Origin: Bacillota bacterium
GTDB taxonomy: Bacteria > Bacillota > Clostridia > Lachnospirales > Lachnospiraceae
Direction of reading: 5' to 3'
DNA: 64,000 nucleotides
Assembly (NCBI GenBank): GCA_023391695.1
Contig: JAEWAK010000017.1
Location: 1 to 64,000, forward strand
Numbering within the stretch: position 1 is the first letter of the stretch; every line of letters begins with the position of its first letter. A program made the position numbers and the translations under genes. The notes beneath the pieces were generated by a model that made no database searches, had not been told where the DNA came from, and saw only the letters and a program-made list of their open reading frames with translations. This document shows, one piece after another, positions 7,671 through 16,975 of the stretch.

Positions 7671-9098
7671 TTACCGGCAGCCCGATGGGTAAGGCATGGG
7701 GATCACGGAAGGTCCGTAGACCTCCAACCTGTCCGGCTTATTCTTTTCCGGTACAAAACGGATTCTGTCGATACAGATATTTCTGGGACTTACTTTCTCC
7801 AGGTTGTGGTGGGTATGGTATACAATAAATCTTTCCCGTCCGTCGGGGGATTTTACAATACAGTGGTGTCCCGGGCCGTGGACTTTATAATGGTAGGAAA
7901 GAATGGGGTTACCGCTGTATTTTACAAAGGGTCCCAAAGGGTTGTCAGACATGGCATACCCAACGGCATATCCGACACTTTCGAAGTGGCTGCCGGAATA
8001 GGTCAGGTAGTAAATACCCTTGTGTTTTAAGATGTAAGGCGCCTCCGCAACCGCAGCCTTCTGTTTTTCCCATTCTTCTGAGGCTTTAATAACCAGTGTT
8101 TCTGTGGAAAGAACCGGGGTAACACAGTCTGCTTCCATCTGCATGCCATATATGGCATAGGTCTTTCCTGCTCTCCAGGATACATAATATATGTATACCG
8201 TGCCGTCGTCGTCTACAAAGAAGTGACCGTCAATACTTTTCTCAAAGAGATAATCCGGCTGGGGAATAAATGGGCCCAGGGGAGAATCGGCGACCGCTAT
8301 GCCAAGATGTTCCCGGACGGAAACCAGCATATAAAATTTCCCGTTTCTTTCCATAATATCCGGTGCCCAGTACCATTCTTTCAATCCCCAGGCTTCACCC
8401 ATCACAATACCGCCGTAATCCCAATTAACCAGATCCTTTGACCGGTATGCTTCGTAGCCCGCGGACAGGGTGGAGGAGGTCGCGTACAGATAATAGGTCC
8501 CCCGATAATACAGGATATCCGGGTCGGCATAACCGTAAAGCACCGGATTTTTGTAACTGTTACTCGGAGAGGAATCAATAGGGATTATGTGAAGGTTCCG
8601 GAACAGAGCGTCGGGGTCTGAAAGCGGAGCATTATCATCGGATTCCGCCGCAATTGCGGTAATACCGTTTGGCGGCATATCTAAAGGTAATTCCAACATG
8701 GGCCAGGGAAGAAAGCCAGGAGGATTTATATCAGGCCTGCCGCCTTCGGGCTGACTGTCTGATTTATGCCCGTCATCTTCGGAACGGCTGTCTTCTGTAA
8801 AAATAGTGCATATACCGTTCTTTAATATTATTTTAATACGAAACCAGATATCGGGTTGTAATATAGCTGATTTTCTTCTGGCCAGGGAAACAGGCTCCCC
8901 GCTATCGTCCGTAAAGGAGAAGAGTTCATAGAATCCGTCCGAGGTTATGGCAAAGAGAAAACCTTGGGAAGGAGTGTCCGCAGAGTCTGCGAGGAAAAAG
9001 ATACCGTTTCTCCTGACTCCGGAAGGCAGCTTTAAATCTGCCGTAATGGAGCAGCAGTCGGTTATTTTACTAATATTACTTAAAACCTGCCAGTTCAT
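7671..9098 (-). CDS. glycoside hydrolase family 43 with N-terminal beta-sandwich module
   Basis: A 475-residue protein without signal peptide, so intracellular. Residues 1-~175 look like a concanavalin-type beta-sandwich with a Ser/Asp/Glu-rich linker (SRSEDDGHKSDSQPEGG). Residues ~180-475 form the five-bladed GH43 propeller. The catalytic base is Asp192 in YGYADPDI, the pKa-modulating Asp is in FFVDDDGTVYIYY (~296-298), and the acid is Glu352 in AEAPYILKHKG. GH43 enzymes release arabinose or xylose from (arabino)xylan fragments, but exact specificity is not readable. It is the most distal of three minus-strand glycosidase genes. A second GH43 with the same closing motif (VHGPGHH... YHTHHNLEK) lies two genes upstream. 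Confidence 0.88.
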   Translation of the reverse strand: MNWQVLSNISKITDCCSITADLKLPSGVRRNGIFFLADSADTPSQGFLFAITSDGFYELFSFTDDSGEPVSLARRKSAILQPDIWFRIKIILKNGICTIFTEDSRSEDDGHKSDSQPEGGRPDINPPGFLPWPMLELPLDMPPNGITAIAAESDDNAPLSDPDALFRNLHIIPIDSSPSNSYKNPVLYGYADPDILYYRGTYYLYATSSTLSAGYEAYRSKDLVNWDYGGIVMGEAWGLKEWYWAPDIMERNGKFYMLVSVREHLGIAVADSPLGPFIPQPDYLFEKSIDGHFFVDDDGTVYIYYVSWRAGKTYAIYGMQMEADCVTPVLSTETLVIKASEEWEKQKAAVAEAPYILKHKGIYYLTYSGSHFESVGYAVGYAMSDNPLGPFVKYSGNPILSYHYKVHGPGHHCIVKSPDGRERFIVYHTHHNLEKVSPRNICIDRIRFVPEKNKPDRLEVYGPSVIPMPYPSGCR

Positions 9099-9222
9099 AA
9101 GATATCCTCCTGATAAAGATGAATAGACTTAAGACCGGAGGCCGCCCCTTAAGTGGCCGGGTTAAATATATCAGAATTCTTATTATTTCGGGCCAAGCGG
9201 GCAGTTCCGGTCCGGTCTGTAA

Positions 9223-11034
9223 TTACAGTTGTTTTATAACGATATTGTGGCGGTACCGGTTGTTGATTTCACGGATTTTCTCCGGCGCACATTTCGGTAC
9301 CCGTCCGTAAGTAAGAAGACCGTTGGTTTCCTGTTCAACATCCGAGAGCTGGGTGTAGCAGAAACCGTAGATATAGTCGGACTGTATAATATGTTCGATC
9401 ACAAAACGGTATTGGTTTATGAACTCTTCCTCACTGTCTGCACTGGTATAACCCCAGCTGCCGTTCTCGCTGCTGTTATAATTGATTCCGCCGCATTCGG
9501 TGATTAAAATGGGCTGGCCTTCATACTGATAGGGAGGTGCAAAAATATTTCTGCCGGCGGAATAAGGGGAGAGGAGAACTTCCGGGTCTTTTGTAAAACG
9601 TTTGAAGAATTCCTGCTTGCCGGGTTCTTTTGAGGTGCCGTGGGCATAATTGTGGATGGCACAGATATCCGTTTTGGTCTGTTCCCAGCCGTCGTTATTT
9701 ACCACCAGCCTGTTAGGGTCCAGTGCTTTTATCATATGGTACAGGGAAACGGTATAATCCTGCTGTAAGGCATTGCGGCCGATATCGGGAACCGCCCAGC
9801 TTTCGTTAAAAGGTACCCAGGCTGCGATGGAAGGATGGTTATAATCCCTCTCGATCACCGAAAGCCATTCTTTGATATAGCGGGTAACGGCACTGTCGGT
9901 AAAAAGGCAGGCGGCAGCAACTTCTTCCCATACCAGATACCCCATTTTATCGGCCCAGTACAGGAATCTGGGATCCTCGGTTTTCTGGTGCTTTCGGCAG
10001 CCGTTAAAGCCCATTTCCTTCATGATCCGGATATCATACTGAAAAGCTTCATCCTTTGGCGCGGTCAGTATGCCTTCCGGCCAATAACCCTGGTCCAGTA
10101 CCAGCTTTAAGTAATAAGGGCGGTTGTTTAAGTATACCATACCGTTTTCCGTATGGATCTTTCGCATACCAAAATAACTCTCTGCATAATCATGAATGCC
10201 TTTCCCGGATCTTAAAGTAAAGGAAATATCATAAAGGGCAGGATTCTCCGGAGACCAGGATCGGCCCGGGCCGTGGTGGCTGGTGTGAAAGATCTTATCG
10301 CCTGTAAGGTGGAGACTTCTCTTAAATACTGTGTTACTGGTGACAGAATAGGTATCTTTTATGACCTGTTCTTCTTTAAAACGAATATCAACTTCCAGTT
10401 CCATTCCGGGAAGCAGTTCACTGAAGGTACATTCCAAGTCCAGGGTATCGTGATCGAAGTCCGGAGTCATTTTAACCCTTGTAATATAGGCGGAGTCCAC
10501 AGGTTCAAGCCATACGGACTGCCAGATTCCAGAGGTCCTGGTATACCAGATGCCGGCACTTTCCTTTTCCCAGAACTGTTTCCCCCTGGGGATGGTTTCA
10601 TCTTCGGCAGGGTCCTGGACAAAAACGGCAATACTGTGTTCGGTGATGGATTTGTTAAGGTTGTGGGTAATGTTAAAGGTAAAGTCGGCACTTCCTCCTT
10701 CGTGTTCTCCGCATAAAACTTCATCAATATAAACCTTGCAGCGGTAATCCACGGCGCCGAAATGCAGCAGGATATTCTTTCCCTTCCATTCCTCTGCCAC
10801 GGTAAAACGGCGCTTATAAAAGCATCTGTTATGAATGGAAGCGTCATTTATACCGCTGAGCTCGCTTTCGAAACAGAAAGGAACCTGAATCTGCCTGGAA
10901 AGGGAATGGGAGTTCTTTTCCCAGTGTGAAGCTTCCGCTTCATTTTTGTCATCAAAATCAAAATTCCAGGTGCCGTTCAGGCATTGCCATTCCTTGCGGA
11001 CAAAATGGGGACGTGGATATTCGGTACGTAACAT
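9223..11034 (-). CDS. glycoside hydrolase family 2 enzyme
   Basis: A 603-residue, three-domain GH2 protein. It has a jelly-roll sugar-binding domain (~1-190, PRPHFVRKEWQCLNGTWNFDFDD), an Ig-like domain (~190-290) and a TIM barrel. The acid/base is Glu411 in WVPFNESW and the nucleophile is Glu513 in ILITECGG. Tryptophan-rich WTRTSGIWQSVWLEPV-type sequence is typical. No signal peptide, so it is cytosolic. Likely activities are beta-galactosidase, beta-glucuronidase or an arabinopyranosidase-like activity; the sequence alone does not choose. It sits between two GH43 genes in one direction (gaps 124 and 71 bp), consistent with an operon that trims hemicellulose side chains delivered by the divergent ABC importer. 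Confidence 0.87.
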   Translation of the reverse strand: MLRTEYPRPHFVRKEWQCLNGTWNFDFDDKNEAEASHWEKNSHSLSRQIQVPFCFESELSGINDASIHNRCFYKRRFTVAEEWKGKNILLHFGAVDYRCKVYIDEVLCGEHEGGSADFTFNITHNLNKSITEHSIAVFVQDPAEDETIPRGKQFWEKESAGIWYTRTSGIWQSVWLEPVDSAYITRVKMTPDFDHDTLDLECTFSELLPGMELEVDIRFKEEQVIKDTYSVTSNTVFKRSLHLTGDKIFHTSHHGPGRSWSPENPALYDISFTLRSGKGIHDYAESYFGMRKIHTENGMVYLNNRPYYLKLVLDQGYWPEGILTAPKDEAFQYDIRIMKEMGFNGCRKHQKTEDPRFLYWADKMGYLVWEEVAAACLFTDSAVTRYIKEWLSVIERDYNHPSIAAWVPFNESWAVPDIGRNALQQDYTVSLYHMIKALDPNRLVVNNDGWEQTKTDICAIHNYAHGTSKEPGKQEFFKRFTKDPEVLLSPYSAGRNIFAPPYQYEGQPILITECGGINYNSSENGSWGYTSADSEEEFINQYRFVIEHIIQSDYIYGFCYTQLSDVEQETNGLLTYGRVPKCAPEKIREINNRYRHNIVIKQL

Positions 11035-11105
11035 ATAATAAAACCTCCTAAGTATATGATTGTAAAATTGTAACTATTCGGTTGTCCTGGAATAGTTATG
11101 TCAAA

Positions 11106-12575
11106 TTAATTTTGTCTAAGAACCATTATTTCCGATAAGGAAATTTCCTGGTTGGTGTCTCTTGGTTTAAACAACAGCTTGATTTTGGAAACGGTCTTTT
11201 CCTCAAACTGTATGATAGCAGCCCTTTGGTCTTTATCTTCTGCAACTATGTACTCCCCGGTTATAAAGGAATCATCAAGTATTGCCGTTACTGCCGAGAA
11301 GTCCTTACTGTCCGCCGCGCCCCGGAATACCAGAATAGCTGAAACTGCTTCCGGCTGCTTTAAGGTAACGGTAATTTCAGCCGTACCTTCTGTTACGGGA
11401 AGGCCAAGATCAAAGGCCGCATCCTTTTTATGAACGGTAAAAATACCATCTGTCAGCAAAGCGGTACCGGCATTCTTTCCATCGAACACAGCATCAGGAG
11501 CCACATTGGTATAAGAGCCATCCGAAGGTTTGGGAAGAGAGCAGATGGTAGGTCCGTTCACATAAAGCCTGCCGTCTTCCGTAAATAGTACCCGGTCAAT
11601 GTTTAATTTGCGGTTACCGCCTCCGGCTGCAGGGTCCGTGTGGGTGTGGTATGCCATCCAGAGCTCAGTGCCGTCCGGGGACAGGGTAAAGCTGTGATGA
11701 CCGGGGCCGGAGATAGTTTCGGACATCCCGGAAGTCAGTATGAGATTATTTTCCGGCTTGGTAAAGGGGCCAAGGGGAGAAGAACCGTAAGCGTAACCGA
11801 CGGAATAGGACCGGCTGGCAAAATAATTGGCGGAATACGTAAGGTAATAGGTGTCGTTATGGCGGATAACCTCTGGGCCTTCATTCCATAAAGGGTTTAC
11901 GGATATTTTTTCCCACTGTTGGGTGGGGGTAACCAGCAATACCGGTTCCCCTTCTACACTGAGCATATCCTCCCGTAAGGAGACGCCGTATATTTCACTT
12001 CTTCGGATACCGCCGTTTTCATTTTCCGAACAGTCTCTGGAGAAATAAAGGTATTTGGACCCATCGGCATCGATCAGGACATTGGCATCGATTGCGGCAT
12101 AACCAAAGTCAAATAGGGGCTGATTGTTTACATCCTCAAAGGGGCCTTCCGGAGCTGCAGAGACGGCAGCGCCGATACGAAGACTTCCGGCTGAATTTCT
12201 TGCGGTATAATACATATAGTATTTATTGTTATATTCTACCACTTCCGGTGCCCAGAAGCTGTCTGTACCCCAGGAATCGGATTTTCTTATGTAACACATT
12301 TTCTTACCGGACCAGTTGACCAGATCCTCTGATTTCCAGCAATAATAGCCGTTTGGCGCTGAAGTACAGTATAAATAATACGTGTTGTCGGATGCCTTTA
12401 AAATGAAAGGATCACCGATCCGGGTGATTCCAAGGTCATTCTGGAAAAAAAGGGCACCGTCAGCCTTAGTCAAATTAATTGTTGTGTAAGATTTCATAGA
12501 ATTGCATCCTCCGGGTAAAAGGGTAACGATACAAAAAGCCAAAAAGCAATACAGCTTTCGGCCGGGTTTCCTCAT
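11106..12575 (-). CDS. GH43-family lipoprotein with C-terminal beta-sandwich
   Basis: The open frame extends to a GTG at 12599, but the SD (AAGGAGGT, 12587-12594) lies inside that extension. I therefore place the start at the ATG at 12575, giving 489 residues. MRKPGRKLYCFLAFCIVTLLPGGC is a lipoprotein signal with lipobox LPGGC, lipidated Cys24, so the enzyme is anchored outside the membrane. The GH43 propeller has base Asp in RIGDPFI, modulator Asp in AIDANVLIDADG, acid Glu in WNEGPEVIRH, and the closing SGPGHHSF...AYHTHTDPAAGG. Residues ~365-489 form a beta-rich module with LPVTEGTAEITVTLKQPE, possibly carbohydrate-binding. It probably makes the first cuts whose products are imported. Confidence 0.87.
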   Translation of the reverse strand: MRKPGRKLYCFLAFCIVTLLPGGCNSMKSYTTINLTKADGALFFQNDLGITRIGDPFILKASDNTYYLYCTSAPNGYYCWKSEDLVNWSGKKMCYIRKSDSWGTDSFWAPEVVEYNNKYYMYYTARNSAGSLRIGAAVSAAPEGPFEDVNNQPLFDFGYAAIDANVLIDADGSKYLYFSRDCSENENGGIRRSEIYGVSLREDMLSVEGEPVLLVTPTQQWEKISVNPLWNEGPEVIRHNDTYYLTYSANYFASRSYSVGYAYGSSPLGPFTKPENNLILTSGMSETISGPGHHSFTLSPDGTELWMAYHTHTDPAAGGGNRKLNIDRVLFTEDGRLYVNGPTICSLPKPSDGSYTNVAPDAVFDGKNAGTALLTDGIFTVHKKDAAFDLGLPVTEGTAEITVTLKQPEAVSAILVFRGAADSKDFSAVTAILDDSFITGEYIVAEDKDQRAAIIQFEEKTVSKIKLLFKPRDTNQEISLSEIMVLRQN

Positions 12576-12908
12576 GTAACTGTGATACCTCCTTTGCACA
12601 TTATTTCAACAAGCTCCAACAGTATTGCAGGATTATCTTATGAGAAAGCCATAAATTCTAATGAGAATGTCGTGAATTAAAACAAAAAAACTGTAGGAAA
12701 AGAATTTTCTATAAACTGAGGAACTTATTAAGTACTAAATTACAATAAAATCAATTTCATTACTATACAAAAATTGTCCAAATAAATAGGTCAAAATTAT
12801 GCAATATAACTTGAGCTTATAAAAATATATAATTATATGTTAAAAAGTATTCTAAATTTAAATAAAATTAATAAAATAATTACAACATAAAAAATGTAAT
12901 AAATCGTA

Positions 12909-12937
12909 TTGACTGAGAAAAACCATCATGCTATATT
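12909..12937 (+). promoter_or_regulatory. sigma-A promoter of the ArsR/ABC operon
   Basis: TTGACT at 12909-12914, a 17-bp spacer, then TATATT at 12932-12937. It is followed by a short inverted repeat (GTCTCaagaGAGAC) near the start point and an SD (AAAGGAGG) before the TTG start at 12999. The rest of the gap 12600-12908 is very AT-rich. It should also contain the promoter for the minus-strand glycosidase genes, which I could not fix. Confidence 0.65.
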
Positions 12938-12998
12938 AGTCTCAAGAGAGACGTTATATTACATGAATTATGTAATAGTCAGGAAAGGAGGAATCTAA

Positions 12999-13985
12999 TT
13001 GAAGATCAAGAAGAAAAGGATTGCACTTGATTTTGATAACAAAGAAAAAATAGTACTGGTGGGAAAAGCGCTGTCTTCTGATATCAGGCTTGATATCCTT
13101 AAACTTTTAATTAATAAATCGGTTAATATCAGTGAAATTGCAAACAGCTTTCAGATACCGTTATCCTCAGCCGCCCTGCATGTAAAGGTACTGGAAGAGG
13201 CGGGAATGATAACGGCAACGGAACAGCCGGGGGTAAGAGGAGCCCAGAAAGTATGCGGTATCGCGTTTGAAGATATTTACTTTAATGCTTTCCGCCATAA
13301 AATGAGCCGCGATAATACGAAAGTATATCATTTTCCCATGGGTATCGGAAATTATTATAACTGTATGGTGAACGAAAACTGCGGTATTATCAGTGAACGT
13401 ACCTATCTGGGTGTGGAAGACTCACCTTACGGCTTTTATGCTGAAAACCGGCAGGAAGCGCAGCTGATCTGGTTTATGTCCGGATATCTGGAATACCGTT
13501 TTCCAAATTATATGCTAAAGAAAAATAAGGTAAAGGAATTATCCTTTTCTTTTGAAGTCTGCTCGGAAGCACCGGGATATCAAAATGACTGGCCTTCCGA
13601 TATAACCGTTTGGGTGAATGAACGGGAGATAGCAACAATTTATTCCAAAGGAGATTTCGGAGGCAGAAGAGGGCATCTGAATCCGGACTGGTGGAGCGAT
13701 ACCATGACCCAGTACGGTATGCTTAAGAATGTGACCATAAACGGTCAGGGGTGTTTTGAAGATCTTTTAAAAACCTCGGATGAAAACCTTGATACACTTG
13801 GAATCTGCGACGGTTACTATATCAGCTTTAAGATCGGTGTAAAGCCCGAGGCGAAAAATCTTGGAGGGATGAACCTGTTCGGAGAAAAATTTGGAGATTT
13901 TGCTCAGGGCATTATTATGAGCGTACAGATGGACTGCAGTGAGGAGGATGAACCTGAGCAGGGAAGAAGTCTGTTGATTGATTAA
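12999..13985 (+). CDS. ArsR-type winged-helix regulator with large C-terminal sensor domain
   Basis: A 328-residue protein starting at TTG (AAAGGAGG, 8 nt spacing). Residues ~15-95 form an ArsR-like winged helix: VLVGKALSSDIRLDILKLLINKSVNISEIANSF then PLSSAALHVKVLEEAGMI. The remaining ~230 residues are a beta-rich domain (FPMGIGNYYNCMVNENCGIIS..., WFMSGYLEYRFPNYMLKKNKVKELSFSFEVCSEAPGYQNDWPSDITVWVNE). I cannot assign it a specific fold. It probably senses a sugar, because the gene heads an operon with an LplABC-type importer and diverges from three glycosidases. It could be an activator or a repressor of both transcripts. Confidence 0.75.
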   Translation: MKIKKKRIALDFDNKEKIVLVGKALSSDIRLDILKLLINKSVNISEIANSFQIPLSSAALHVKVLEEAGMITATEQPGVRGAQKVCGIAFEDIYFNAFRHKMSRDNTKVYHFPMGIGNYYNCMVNENCGIISERTYLGVEDSPYGFYAENRQEAQLIWFMSGYLEYRFPNYMLKKNKVKELSFSFEVCSEAPGYQNDWPSDITVWVNEREIATIYSKGDFGGRRGHLNPDWWSDTMTQYGMLKNVTINGQGCFEDLLKTSDENLDTLGICDGYYISFKIGVKPEAKNLGGMNLFGEKFGDFAQGIIMSVQMDCSEEDEPEQGRSLLID

Positions 13986-14005
13986 ATTGAGGAGGTAATC
14001 TTATT

Positions 14006-15763
14006 ATGACGGTTAGGCATAAGAGACTGATAAGCTGTCTTTTAGTTATTCTATTCGTTTTTACTGTATTATCAGGATGCGGCGGTAAAAAAACCGCGGT
14101 TAACACCAATACCGATACCGATAAGAAAAACGAAAGTACTATGAAAGAGCCTGCCACCAATACTGAGACGAATTCTCTTGCAGCCGATATTGCAGGAAAT
14201 ACAGTGCCTGCCGATAAAGAGAAAGCCCTGGTAAATGACACCCTGGAGGACAGTTACCTGGGAGATGTTTTTGATACAAAGATACCCAATGACTATTCCG
14301 CATATCCCATAAAAGACGTGACTCTGGATATCTGGATGCCGTCCAATTCCATTCTGGCTTCCGTTAACAATGATTTAAACAACCAGAGGGTGTTTGAGCA
14401 GATTGGAAAGCTTACTGGGATCCGGCTGAATTTTATTGTACCGCCTTTGGGAGAAGAAACAACGAATTTTAATTTAATGATTGCCTCCGGTGAACTTCCT
14501 GATATTATTGTGGATGCAGGCCGATATACCGGCGGTATTACAGCCGGTGTTGCCGATGGCGCATATATAGCATTAAATGATGTCATTGAAAAGAATATGC
14601 CAAACTATAATATCTGGAGAAATTCCGATGAGGAAAGACGCGTTACCTCTGTGCTGGATGACGGTACCATCGGTGCGGTATATGGCCTTGCCCCTTATAA
14701 TGAATGGTGCTGGTTTGGAATGTTGATCAAACAGGAGGCCCTGGATAAGACCGGTATGGAAGTGCCTGAAACCATCGACGAATGGCATGATTTCCTCTTA
14801 GCCTGCAAGGCAGCCGGTTATAACGAACCCTTAAACTACGGTTCTACCTACGGACAGATTTTTACCGGTATTTTAAATGGTGCTTACGGGGTATGGGACT
14901 GGATGTACGTGGATGATGACGGTAAAGCAGCCTGGGGGCCCGCAGCAGCAGGTGCCGGGGATTATCTTACCATGATGCAGCAGTGGAATTTAGAAGGCCT
15001 TTTTAACAAAGACTGGGCTACGGCAGATTTCAACCAGAGAATGGCAGAAGCAGCTTCCTCTGACTGTGCGGCCATGATGGATTCACCCGATACCATGTGG
15101 GGTTACTGGAAACAGGATAATAACATTGACTTCGTAGGAGTTTTAAATCCGGTATTAAATAAGGGGGATAAACCGAAACAGACTTATAAAAACTTTAAAT
15201 CCACCGGTACCACGGCAGCCATTACCACCCAGTGTGATAACCTCGAAGCGGCCTGTGCTTTCCTGGACTTTGCCTATACCAAAAAAGGCTGGGAGATTTA
15301 TAATTACGGTTCTTACGGCGATGTTCACCTGGTAAATGACAAAGGTATGCCTTATTTCCCGGAAGACGGTCTTATGTATAATGATCCCGACGGGCAGCCT
15401 CTATCCAACCTGATCTGGAAATACCGTGTGCATTCCTTTGCCAATATCCGGGATGAGCATAATTCCAATCCGCTGATTACCGCTAAGGGAAGCTATTCCG
15501 GCAAAATCCGCGAATACTGGACCGGCAATACCGATGATTCCGTAACCATGCCTCCGGTCAGCTTTACTTCCGAGGAAAGCGCAAGGGAAGGTGAGCTTGG
15601 CACGGTCCTTTCTACTTTAAGAAACGAATACTTTGCTAAGATTATTATGGGACAGCTGCCCGTAAGTGCTTACGATGAATTCCTCCAAAAAGCCAAAGCA
15701 CAGGGCATGGATGAGTTCGTTTTGCTGTGGCAGGCAGCTCTTGACCGGTATAATGCGAGATAA
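14006..15763 (+). CDS. ABC transporter substrate-binding lipoprotein (LplA type)
   Basis: A 585-residue extracellular sugar-binding protein. The signal peptide LISCLLVILFVFTVLSGC has lipobox LSGC (Cys28), followed by a Thr/Asn/Lys-rich linker. It is typical of the long (>500 aa) oligosaccharide-binding proteins with the opening DVTLDIWMPSNSI and the late AITTQCDNLEAACAFLDFAYTKKGWEIYNYG. It would deliver oligosaccharides to the two permeases downstream. No ATPase gene is in the cluster, which is normal for this class because a shared MsmX-type ATPase elsewhere serves them. SD GAGGTAAT precedes the ATG. It lies 20 bp after the regulator gene. Confidence 0.9.
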   Translation: MTVRHKRLISCLLVILFVFTVLSGCGGKKTAVNTNTDTDKKNESTMKEPATNTETNSLAADIAGNTVPADKEKALVNDTLEDSYLGDVFDTKIPNDYSAYPIKDVTLDIWMPSNSILASVNNDLNNQRVFEQIGKLTGIRLNFIVPPLGEETTNFNLMIASGELPDIIVDAGRYTGGITAGVADGAYIALNDVIEKNMPNYNIWRNSDEERRVTSVLDDGTIGAVYGLAPYNEWCWFGMLIKQEALDKTGMEVPETIDEWHDFLLACKAAGYNEPLNYGSTYGQIFTGILNGAYGVWDWMYVDDDGKAAWGPAAAGAGDYLTMMQQWNLEGLFNKDWATADFNQRMAEAASSDCAAMMDSPDTMWGYWKQDNNIDFVGVLNPVLNKGDKPKQTYKNFKSTGTTAAITTQCDNLEAACAFLDFAYTKKGWEIYNYGSYGDVHLVNDKGMPYFPEDGLMYNDPDGQPLSNLIWKYRVHSFANIRDEHNSNPLITAKGSYSGKIREYWTGNTDDSVTMPPVSFTSEESAREGELGTVLSTLRNEYFAKIIMGQLPVSAYDEFLQKAKAQGMDEFVLLWQAALDRYNAR

Positions 15764-15853
15764 AAAAGCTGTTTCGGTTCGGTATGGAAATGCGCTTTAG
15801 AAAAGTGGAAATATATTTTTAAAGAATGGCAGTGAAAACAGGGGGTGCCTTTT

Positions 15854-16810
15854 ATGGGTAAAAAGGAAGGAAAGGGAATTGCCAGGAGGAGAAACCGTTT
15901 ATCCATAAGGATGATACGCAAGGATTTTAAGAAAAATTATTTTGCATACCTGCTTATTATACCTGTTTTGGTCTGGTACATTATCTTTTGTTATGGACCT
16001 ATGTGGGGAATTACAATCGCATTTAAGAATTACAAACCCCTTCTTGGCTTCGCCGCCAGCAAGTGGGTAGGACTAAAATATTTTGAAGAATTCTTTAACG
16101 GTCCTTACTTTTTCCGGACGGTGAAGAATACGCTTATGCTGAATGTATGGGGTCTGGCCCTGGGCTTTACCACTCCGATCATGTTGGCATTATTATTAAA
16201 TGAAGTCCGTGGTAAATTCTTTAAGAAAACAGTACAGACAATAACTTATATGCCGCATTTTATATCCCTGGTGGTTATTGCCGGTATGATTCATATATTT
16301 ACACAGTCAGGCGGCATTATAACGCAAATGGTAAATTTTATAACGGGAACGGAGCATTCCTCCCTGCTTGGATACTCGAAAATGTTCCGGCCCATCTATA
16401 CCTTATCCGGTATCTGGCAGAACGTAGGCTGGGACAGTATTATTTACCTGTCTGCCATGAGTTCCATTGATCCTGGGTTATATGAAGCTGCGGAGATAGA
16501 CGGAGCCGGAAGGCTGCGCAAAATGTGGCATATAACCCTTCCGCAGATACGGCCTACGATCATTATACTCTTTATCTTTGCCGTGGGCGGCTTAATGGGC
16601 TCCAGTCATGAGAAGATCATTTTACTGTATAATTCCCTGACCTATGAGACTGCGGATGTGATCGCATCTTACGTATACCGGAGAGGTCTGCAGGAAGCCA
16701 GCTACAGCTTTGCCACGGCAGTGGGCCTGGTAAGCTCGGTGATTAATTTTGTTCTTCTGTGGGCTACCAATAAGGTCGCGAAGCGGTATTCGGAGATCAG
16801 TATATGGTAA
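15854..16810 (+). CDS. ABC sugar permease, LplB type
   Basis: The frame can begin with GTG at 15845, but GGGGGTG works better as the SD for the ATG at 15854 (318 residues). About six membrane spans start with FAYLLIIPVLVWYIIFCYGPMWGITIAFKNYKP. The EAA loop EAAEIDGAGRLRKMWHITLPQIRPTI, which docks the ATPase, is at ~residues 215-240. It ends RYSEISIW, as is usual for LplB proteins. It forms the import channel with the next permease. Confidence 0.9.
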   Translation: MGKKEGKGIARRRNRLSIRMIRKDFKKNYFAYLLIIPVLVWYIIFCYGPMWGITIAFKNYKPLLGFAASKWVGLKYFEEFFNGPYFFRTVKNTLMLNVWGLALGFTTPIMLALLLNEVRGKFFKKTVQTITYMPHFISLVVIAGMIHIFTQSGGIITQMVNFITGTEHSSLLGYSKMFRPIYTLSGIWQNVGWDSIIYLSAMSSIDPGLYEAAEIDGAGRLRKMWHITLPQIRPTIIILFIFAVGGLMGSSHEKIILLYNSLTYETADVIASYVYRRGLQEASYSFATAVGLVSSVINFVLLWATNKVAKRYSEISIW

Positions 16811-16817
16811 GAAGCAT

Positions 16818-16915
16818 AAGGATGGGGTCACAGGTATAAGGATAGAACCGTTGATATAAAGGATAGAACCGTTGATATAAAGGATAGAACTGTTGATATA
16901 AGGATAGGGCCGCAG
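16818..16915 (+). repeat. tandem 21-bp repeat between the two permease genes
   Basis: Units starting AAGGATAGAACCGTTGATATA occur at 16838-16858 and 16859-16879 (identical). A third, AAGGATAGAACTGTTGATAT, is at 16880-16899. Degenerate flanking units are at 16818-16837 (AAGGATGGGGTCACAGGTAT) and from 16900 (AAGGATAGGGCCGC). No ORF with its own SD uses them. It is a short minisatellite, possibly of variable copy number. Confidence 0.85.
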
Positions 16916-16943
16916 TGCAGCAGGACAGGAATATCCGCTTTGG

Positions 16944-16961
16944 CTGCCGCCGCAGCGGCAG
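16944..16961 (+). promoter_or_regulatory. GC-rich hairpin directly upstream of the permease SD
   Basis: CTGCCGC (16944-16950), loop CGCA, GCGGCAG (16955-16961), then at once the SD GAAGGAGAGG (16961-16970) and ATG at 16976. It could tune translation or protect the downstream mRNA segment within the operon. A similar GCCGCC/GGCGGC hairpin precedes the SD of the second sugar-binding protein at 22410-22423. Confidence 0.5.
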
Positions 16962-16975
16962 AAGGAGAGGTTAAC

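Noticed and set aside
16940..16975. N-terminal alanine run for the second LplC-like permease
   Set aside because: It is encoded by a GC hairpin and the SD itself; the ATG at 16976 with correct spacing is the better start.
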